Assembly: GCF_007558865.1 (NCBI RefSeq) | Contig: NZ_VLPK01000001.1 | Span: 1,116,001 to 1,180,000 of the forward strand | Length of the DNA: 64,000 nucleotides | Reading direction: 5' to 3' | Source: Mucilaginibacter corticis | Lineage (GTDB): Bacteria > Bacteroidota > Bacteroidia > Sphingobacteriales > Sphingobacteriaceae | Notes under the pieces: generated by a model | Seen by the model: only the letters and a program-made list of their open reading frames with translations | Databases searched by the model: none | What the model was told of the DNA's origin: nothing | Position numbers and translations under genes: made by a program | Shown: piece after piece, positions 59,527-64,000 of the stretch | Layout of the letters: each line of letters opens with the position of its first letter | How positions within the stretch are numbered: the first letter of the stretch is position 1

Positions 59527-60000
59527 CTATCTGCTTACTTCAAGTATCTCAAATTCCATTTTACCTGCGGGTACGCTAATTTCGGCTATTTCGCCTACTT
59601 TTTTGCCCAGCAAACCTTTAGCAATTGGCGAGCTTACTGATATTTTGCCTGATTTCATATCGGCTTCACTTTCGGCTACCAGTTGGTAGCTCATGGTGGC
59701 ACCGTTCTTCACGTTTTTTATTTTAACAATTGACAGCGCCAGCACTTTCGACGTATCTAATTTAGATTCGTCAAGCAGGCGGGCATTAGCAAGGGTTTCC
59801 TGCATTTGGGCAATTTTAGCCTCGTGCAGGCCCTGTGCTTCTTTAGCTGCATCGTACTCGGCATTTTCAGAAAGATCGCCCTTATCGCGCGCCTCGGCTA
59901 TTGCCTTTGATATATTTGCCCGGCCTGTTGTTTTTAATTCCTGTAACTCTTGTTTTAATTTCTCTAAACCGTCTTTGGTAAAATATGCTACCTCTGCCAT
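59527..60000 (-). CDS. greA: transcript cleavage factor GreA
   Basis: Binds RNA polymerase and stimulates cleavage of backtracked RNA. 157 residues, normal length: N-terminal coiled-coil domain (TKDGLEKLKQELQELKTT, ARDKGDLSENAEYDAAKEAQ, where the acidic tip Asp and Glu lie in DLSENAEYD) and the C-terminal FKBP-like domain (YQLVAESEADMKSGKISVSSPIAKGLLGKKVGE-type blocks). Stands alone upstream of the HIT gene. Confidence 0.96.
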   Translation of the reverse strand: MAEVAYFTKDGLEKLKQELQELKTTGRANISKAIAEARDKGDLSENAEYDAAKEAQGLHEAKIAQMQETLANARLLDESKLDTSKVLALSIVKIKNVKNGATMSYQLVAESEADMKSGKISVSSPIAKGLLGKKVGEIAEISVPAGKMEFEILEVSR

Positions 60001-60096
60001 AACTCACTATTTAATTTCTTTATTATTTTATCTTAATTGAGCGCCAAAAAAAACCGCCCTCCCTTTTATAGAAGGACGCAATGACTTTAAAAACAA

Positions 60097-60130
60097 ACAA
60101 GACTATAAAGGCGTGCCCGTATAGTCTTGT
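60097..60130. other. perfect 11-bp hairpin upstream of greA
   Basis: ACAAGACTATA/TATAGTCTTGT (60097-60107 with 60120-60130), 12-base loop, T-rich on both strands, so it may terminate the dehydrogenase transcript reading towards greA. Confidence 0.6.
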
Positions 60131-60159
60131 TTTATGTAAAACGAAGATAAGTCTTTTCC

Positions 60160-60211
60160 GTTTGAAAAAACAAATTTTTATTGCTGCGTTGCAAAAATTT
60201 GTTTTTCAAAC
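60160..60211. other. long AT-rich inverted repeat
   Basis: GTTTGAAAAAACAAATTTTT (60160-60179) faces AAAAATTTGTTTTTCAAAC (60193-60211); the arms match over 19 bases with one extra A, around a 13-base loop. Purpose unknown; terminator or structural element. Confidence 0.7.
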
Positions 60212-60292
60212 TGGGTGATTAGTGGTTAGAGATCGGTGATTAGTTAAGCTTAGAAGCCCCTGATCTCTAATCAACTAATTACTAATTTCCCC
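60212..60292. repeat. word-repeat hairpin element (GATCTCTAATCA type)
   Basis: GGGTGATTAGTGGTTAGAGA on the left faces GATCTCTAATCAACTAATTA on the right, overlapping the 3' end of the dehydrogenase gene. Shares words with the element at 27.5 kb. Confidence 0.7.
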
Positions 60293-61213
60293 AAGCTCTT
60301 TGAGCTTGGCAGCCATCACTTCACTTATCCTGCGGTATGAATCAAATGTCCACCCGGCTACGTGGGGGGTCAAAATTACTTTGCCTGAAGCTTTCAGATC
60401 GTTAAACCATTCTTGTTCGTCAAGGGCGGGGAATTTTTCTGTTTCGAGCACATCCAGTCCAGCGCCCAGGATCTTGCCTTCTTTTATCGCGTTCAGCACT
60501 GCTCTTACTTTTGCAACCTTACCGCGCGAGGTATTGATAAAGAATATCGGCTTTTTAAAGTGGAACAACAGTTCATCATTGATCATGCCATTGGTTTCTT
60601 TTGTCAACGGGACATGCACACTTAAAACGTCGCTGTATTTAACAATTTCTTCCATGCTTACTTCGCGGGCATAACGGTCAGAGAAACCGGTTTTATATTT
60701 ATCATAGGCGATAACCTCAACCTCAAATCCCGACAACTTTTTGGCGAAACTTTTACCCATGAAACCATAACCTATAATGCCCACGGTTTTGCCTTTAAGC
60801 TCAAAACCGCGGTTGGCTTCGCGTTTCCATTCGCCATTGCGTATTTCTGCATCGGCGGTATTAAAATGGTTCATCAGGGCCAGTAATAGCCCAACGGCAT
60901 GTTCGCCCACAGCATCCATATTACCTTCTGACGCGTTGATCAGCACCAGCTTTTTTTCGGCAGCGTAGGCTTCATCTATATTGTCCATACCCGCCCCTGC
61001 CCGGCAAACAAAACGCAAATCTTTAGCTGCATCAATAACCTGTTTATCTACATTAAATTTTGAGCGAATAACCAGCCCGGCATAATCGCCGATGATTTGC
61101 AATGCGGCATCCAGTTTTATAGTAGGCAGGTAATCGCATTTGTAACCCAGGGCCTCAACCTGTTCAATAAATATGGGGTGGATATCGTCTACGATAAGAA
61201 TTTTGTTGTTCAA
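60275..61213 (-). CDS. D-2-hydroxyacid dehydrogenase (3-phosphoglycerate dehydrogenase-like)
   Basis: NAD-dependent dehydrogenase of the SerA family, 312 residues, lacking the C-terminal ACT domain. Visible are LVIRSKFNVDKQVIDAA, CRAGAGMDNIDEAYA, the NAD loop VGIIGYGFMGKSFAKKL (Phe replaces the usual residue in GxGxxG), INTSRGKVAKV, GAGLDVLETEKFP and the C-terminal TPHVAGWT with the catalytic-type His. It may make 3-phosphohydroxypyruvate for serine, or act on another hydroxyacid. Its last codons overlap a word-repeat element. Confidence 0.88.
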   Translation of the reverse strand: MNNKILIVDDIHPIFIEQVEALGYKCDYLPTIKLDAALQIIGDYAGLVIRSKFNVDKQVIDAAKDLRFVCRAGAGMDNIDEAYAAEKKLVLINASEGNMDAVGEHAVGLLLALMNHFNTADAEIRNGEWKREANRGFELKGKTVGIIGYGFMGKSFAKKLSGFEVEVIAYDKYKTGFSDRYAREVSMEEIVKYSDVLSVHVPLTKETNGMINDELLFHFKKPIFFINTSRGKVAKVRAVLNAIKEGKILGAGLDVLETEKFPALDEQEWFNDLKASGKVILTPHVAGWTFDSYRRISEVMAAKLKELGEISN

Positions 61214-61236
61214 CGTAATATTATTAGTATTTAATA

Positions 61237-61620
61237 TTAAGCCTGCTGATGCAGACTGTATTCTTTAAGTAATGCGGATGCCGGCAAGTGCAGCAATTCG
61301 CTAAATTTCCTGATCATTGTTAATGATAAAGGTTGCTTGTAGTTAAGTACTTTACTAATTGTGCCTTTATCGCCATAAACTGCTGCAAGGTCGGCTGCTT
61401 TATAACCAAAATCATCCATACGGATTTTGATCATCTCAACCGGGTTTACTTCAGGAAGATCCCAAAGGGTATTTTCATAATTTTCAATCAAATGCACCAG
61501 CAACAGCTTTTCTTTATGTTCAGCACCAGTTGTTGTGTCCTTGATTTGTTCGTACCTTTCAATAGCTTTATTATACTCTTGTTCGGTTTCAATTAAAAAC
61601 CATTGTGGCTTTTGATTCAT
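61237..61620 (-). CDS. higA: antitoxin HigA-like transcriptional regulator
   Basis: Antitoxin partner of the adjacent HigB toxin and probable autorepressor. The 127-residue protein has an N-terminal segment (about 60 residues, EQEYNKAIERYEQIKDTTTG) of the COG5499 type and a C-terminal helix-turn-helix: MIKIRMDDFGYKAADLAAVYGDKGTISKVLNYKQPLSLTMIRKFSELL. It starts 22 bases after the toxin stop. Toxin-first order is typical of higBA. Inverted repeats upstream of the toxin gene are candidate operators. Confidence 0.88.
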   Translation of the reverse strand: MNQKPQWFLIETEQEYNKAIERYEQIKDTTTGAEHKEKLLLVHLIENYENTLWDLPEVNPVEMIKIRMDDFGYKAADLAAVYGDKGTISKVLNYKQPLSLTMIRKFSELLHLPASALLKEYSLHQQA

Positions 61621-61642
61621 AATTTTAAAAATTTAGCCTTCG

Positions 61643-61936
61643 CTAAACAGACGCTGCGTCAATCTTATCGTATTCAGAGTGGGTTCCAATAAACCTGATC
61701 TCTACGATTCCGTCGGCGTAATCAACTTCAATGATAAGCCGATATTTATTACCGACGATTTTAAAGCGCGCTCTTTTTGAAGGTATAAGTTTTGCCTTAG
61801 GAAAATCGATCAGGATATCTGTTCCTTTTTTCCAATTGGCTTCTTGGACAATTTTTCGCCATGTACTTATGCTGCTGCTTGAATCAGCATGCTTCTTTGC
61901 AAAATCCTGCAATTTCTTTTGAAAGATAATATGCAT
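61643..61936 (-). CDS. higB: HigB-type mRNA interferase toxin
   Basis: RelE-superfamily ribosome-dependent mRNA endonuclease. The 97-residue protein shows [42 protein letters not shown] and the C-terminal [16 protein letters not shown], the HigB_toxin family end with its basic and His/Tyr residues. It is the first gene of a two-gene operon with higA. Codon use and length look intact, so the module is presumably functional. Confidence 0.9.
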   Translation of the reverse strand: MHIIFQKKLQDFAKKHADSSSSISTWRKIVQEANWKKGTDILIDFPKAKLIPSKRARFKIVGNKYRLIIEVDYADGIVEIRFIGTHSEYDKIDAASV

Positions 61937-61989
61937 TACTTCCTTGTATTTGTGTCATAATTCTGCTTCCTGATTGATTTTATACGCCG

Positions 61990-62014
61990 GTTCGAATTGA
62001 TTGCCCATTCGAAC
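61990..62014. promoter_or_regulatory. candidate HigA operator (inverted repeat)
   Basis: GTTCGAAT (61990-61997) and ATTCGAAC (62007-62014) are perfect reverse complements 9 bases apart, placed between the higB promoter and start codon, where an autorepressor would bind. Confidence 0.6.
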
Positions 62015-62039
62015 AAGATGGGGCTTTCCCATGCTGAAA

Positions 62040-62071
62040 CAAAAATAAGCAAAAAGTTGGTTGTTTGCCAA
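62040..62071 (-). promoter_or_regulatory. promoter of higBA
   Basis: Minus strand TTG (62071-62069), 21-base spacer, TATTTTTG (62047-62040): exact -7 box. It overlaps the inverted repeat at 62051-62077. Confidence 0.6.
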
Positions 62072-62077
62072 CTTTTT
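62051..62077 (-). terminator. terminator of ksgA, overlapping the higBA promoter
   Basis: Perfect 10-bp stem AAAAAGTTGG/CCAACTTTTT with a 7-base loop, 29 bases after the ksgA stop codon. It overlaps the -33 element of higBA, so it could alternatively be a second HigA site. Confidence 0.7.
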
Positions 62078-62105
62078 CTGTAAATATTACATAAAAGATG
62101 AATGA

Positions 62106-62891
62106 CTATGATCTACTAGCACTGATCAACTGCGTTATCTTCACAAAATCTGCAACCGTTAGTCGCTCTGCCCGCAGTTCAAGTAAAGGCTCTTCGCCCA
62201 TTTTTTCTTTATTAATGAGCGATGATAACGCATTACGCAAAGTTTTTCTGCGTTGGTTAAACCCTGCTTTTACTACCTGCCAGAAAAGTTTTTCGTCGCA
62301 ATCCAATTGCGCTACTTCATTACGGGTTAGCCTGATCACTGCCGATAGCACCTTAGGCGGAGGGTTAAATACGCCAGCCTTTACGGTAAACAAATATTCA
62401 ACCTTGTAATACGCCTGTAAAAACACACTTAGTATGCCATACTCTTTACTGCCGGCTTTGGCGGCGCAGCGCTCGGCTACTTCTTTTTGAAACATGCCCA
62501 CCACCTCAACCACCTGCTGCCGGTTATCCAAAACCTTAAAAAGTATTTGCGATGATATGTTATAGGGGAAATTACCAATGATGGCCATCGGCCCGGTGAA
62601 CCTTACAGCAAAATCCAGTTCCAAAAAATCGGCATTGATCAGTTTGCTGCCCAGCTTGGGATATTTCTTCTGTAAAAACTCGTACGATTCGGTGTCAATA
62701 TCTATTAATGACACTTCATACACATCTGTACGCTCTAACAAAACGTCAGACAGGATACCCATACCCGGGCCTACCTCAAGCACTTGTTGGTACCGGTTTT
62801 CGGGGTGCAGGCTATCAACTATTTTGGTAGCGATATTTTTATCGGTAAGAAAGTGCTGACCTAAATGTTTTTTTGCCCTTACTAATGTCAT
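62106..62891 (-). CDS. rsmA: 16S rRNA dimethyltransferase A
   Basis: Also known as KsgA; dimethylates two adenines near the 3' end of 16S rRNA during small-subunit maturation. The 261-residue protein shows KKHLGQHFLTDKNIATKIVDSL, VLEVGPGMGILSDVL (SAM-binding), SLIDIDTESYEFLQKKY, INADFLELDF and the catalytic NFPYNISSQILF, then VGMFQKEVAERCAAKAGSKEYGILSVF. All are diagnostic. It is divergent from pdxA, as in many Bacteroidota where ksgA and pdxA are neighbours. Confidence 0.96.
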   Translation of the reverse strand: MTLVRAKKHLGQHFLTDKNIATKIVDSLHPENRYQQVLEVGPGMGILSDVLLERTDVYEVSLIDIDTESYEFLQKKYPKLGSKLINADFLELDFAVRFTGPMAIIGNFPYNISSQILFKVLDNRQQVVEVVGMFQKEVAERCAAKAGSKEYGILSVFLQAYYKVEYLFTVKAGVFNPPPKVLSAVIRLTRNEVAQLDCDEKLFWQVVKAGFNQRRKTLRNALSSLINKEKMGEEPLLELRAERLTVADFVKITQLISASRS

Positions 62892-63065
62892 TATTAATCA
62901 AATATTTGAGCAAATTAAGGCATATTTGTGCTTTTATCATGAATTATACGCTTAAAATCTTTTCTTTGCTTGTTGGTCTTTAAGGATAAAGACAAAAGCT
63001 GAAAGGTAAAAGGTTGCGGTAAGCTATCGGTGAAGTCACAACCAAACCAGTGAAATCATAAAAAT

Positions 63066-64000
63066 ATGAACAAACTAAAATTAGGCATCAGCATAGGCGA
63101 CGTAAACGGGATAGGGCTGGAGATCATTATTAAAACGCTTGCCGACAGCATGATATTTAACTACTGTACGCCTATTGTTTACGGGCATACCAAAGTAGCG
63201 TCGTTTTATCGCAGGATAACCGAAGCAGGCGAACTGAACTTTAACGTGATTGATCATCCGTCGAAAGCGCAGCATAAGCGTGCCAATATGATCAACTGCT
63301 GGGAAGAGGACGTGAAGATTGAACCCGGCGTTGCTAATAAAGAGGTAGGCAGATTTGCATTTGCTTCATTAGAACGCGCAACCGCCGACTTGGTTAATGG
63401 TGACATTGATGCCCTTGTTACCGCACCTATTAATAAAGATACCATACAAAGCGAAGATTTTAATTTCCCCGGCCATACCGAATATTTGCAGGACCGTGAT
63501 GGCGCAGCCGAATCATTGATGTTTTTGGTGAGCGATACCCTGCGTGTAGGCGTTGTTACCGGCCATATCCCGGTTTCAAAGGTGTCTGAAAGTATCACTA
63601 CCGAAAAGATCCTGGCTAAATTAAAGCTGATGAATAACAGCCTGCGCGATGATTTCTGGATCCGCAAGCCTAAGATTGCGGTGCTTGGCCTTAACCCGCA
63701 TGCCAGTGATAACGGGTTGATAGGCACAGAAGAGCAAACCACCATTATCCCTGCTATTGAGGAAGCAAGAGCAAACGATATCCTGGCTTTTGGCCCATAT
63801 GCTGCCGACGGCTTTTTTGCGAACGCCACCTACATGCAGTTTGACGCTGTATTGGCTATGTACCACGACCAGGGGCTGATCCCGTTTAAACAGATCGCTT
63901 TTGAATCGGGGGTTAATTTTACCGCGGGCCTGAAATTTGTTCGTACTTCGCCTGATCACGGAACGGCTTATGATATCGCAGGGAAAAACCAGGCATCAGA
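63066..64000 (+). CDS. pdxA: 4-hydroxythreonine-4-phosphate dehydrogenase (partial, C-terminus missing)
   Basis: NAD-dependent enzyme of the pyridoxal phosphate pathway. The frame opens at the ATG at 63066 and runs off the right edge after about 311 codons. It reads KLGISIGDVNGIGLEIIIK, ALVTAPINKDTIQ, the metal/substrate block FPGHTEYLQDRD, VGVVTGHIPVSKV, VLGLNPHASDNGLIGTEE, MYHDQGLIPFKQIAFESG and SPDHGTAYDIAGK, all PdxA signatures. PdxA proteins are usually around 330-360 residues, so only a short end is missing. It is divergent from ksgA. Confidence 0.95.
   Translation, partial: MNKLKLGISIGDVNGIGLEIIIKTLADSMIFNYCTPIVYGHTKVASFYRRITEAGELNFNVIDHPSKAQHKRANMINCWEEDVKIEPGVANKEVGRFAFASLERATADLVNGDIDALVTAPINKDTIQSEDFNFPGHTEYLQDRDGAAESLMFLVSDTLRVGVVTGHIPVSKVSESITTEKILAKLKLMNNSLRDDFWIRKPKIAVLGLNPHASDNGLIGTEEQTTIIPAIEEARANDILAFGPYAADGFFANATYMQFDAVLAMYHDQGLIPFKQIAFESGVNFTAGLKFVRTSPDHGTAYDIAGKNQAS

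Noticed and set aside
61985..62014. tRNA-like T-loop sequence GGTTCGAATT
   Set aside because: No acceptor, D or anticodon stems surround it; the sequence is half of a perfect inverted repeat that better fits an operator before higB.
63254..63829. 191-codon minus-strand open frame opposite pdxA
   Set aside because: Reverse-frame shadow; the plus strand encodes clear PdxA motifs over the same bases.

Overview
The window is a gene-dense stretch of a Bacteroidota chromosome, most likely a Sphingobacteriaceae member of the Mucilaginibacter/Pedobacter type (inferred from gene content and style; no rRNA is present). Supporting signs are TAnnTTTG-type promoter boxes, the futalosine menaquinone genes mqnB and mqnD, a SAM-I riboswitch on metH, many Bacteroidota-type secreted or lipoprotein genes, and several families of intergenic inverted repeats. 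No transposase, phage gene, CRISPR array, tRNA or rRNA was seen. Both ends cut through genes: an S41 protease on the left and pdxA on the right.

Layout. 1-3.3 kb: S41 protease (partial), murQ, an unknown protein and a Bax inhibitor-1 family protein. 3.3-8.3 kb: SAM riboswitch, metH and metF (methionine and one-carbon metabolism). 8.4-12.7 kb: a lipoprotein, mqnD and mqnB on the minus strand, then a pterin synthase, folE and fabD on the plus strand. 12.7-19.6 kb: a very large orphan histidine kinase, a small secreted protein and a tail-specific protease. 19.7-22.4 kb: a translationally coupled exonuclease and ATP-dependent DNA ligase pair. 22.7-24.2 kb: a Tat-exported oxidoreductase. 24.7-33.9 kb: an apparently complete glucose-to-pentose-phosphate operon (ROK glucokinase, tkt, rpiA, tal, HAD phosphatase, gnd, zwf, pgl). 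34-38.2 kb: envelope genes (DUF922, SPFH, two small membrane proteins, a CapA-like lipoprotein, an NlpC/P60 hydrolase) and a fossil copy of the SPFH gene start. 38.6-44.7 kb: pdhA, pdhC, hflX and an M28 peptidase. 44.8-49.9 kb: the threonine operon thrA-thrB-thrC on the minus strand, headed by a threonine-rich leader peptide and attenuator that ordinary gene calling would miss. 50-52.7 kb: a seven-repeat lipoprotein, an OMPLA-like protein and a CBS protein. 52.9-59.0 kb: a five-gene polysaccharide cluster with overlapping genes. 59-64 kb: HIT protein, greA, a hydroxyacid dehydrogenase, a higBA toxin-antitoxin module with candidate operators, ksgA and pdxA.

The strongest regulatory finding is the thr attenuator. 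A 21-codon leader peptide contains eight Thr codons. A perfect 12-bp terminator hairpin precedes thrA. The last codons of the leader can pair perfectly over 8 bp with the 5' arm of that terminator, which is a classical ribosome-controlled antiterminator.

The most unusual genome-scale signal is a set of 70-120 bp intergenic elements. Each is an imperfect inverted repeat built by repeating one short 'word', and the word differs from site to site (GCAGTTTGCAG, GATCTCTAATCAC, AATTCAATAATTCA, CCCCCTAAAGGGGG). A second, fixed-sequence family (TGTCAnCCTGAG ... CTCAGnATGACA) occurs four times. Copies of the word elements have entered reading frames: the middle of mqnD, the N-terminus of thrB and the C-terminus of the exonuclease. 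Copies also lie directly at the start codons of metF and fabD. These elements explain most of the intergenic sequence that the genes do not.
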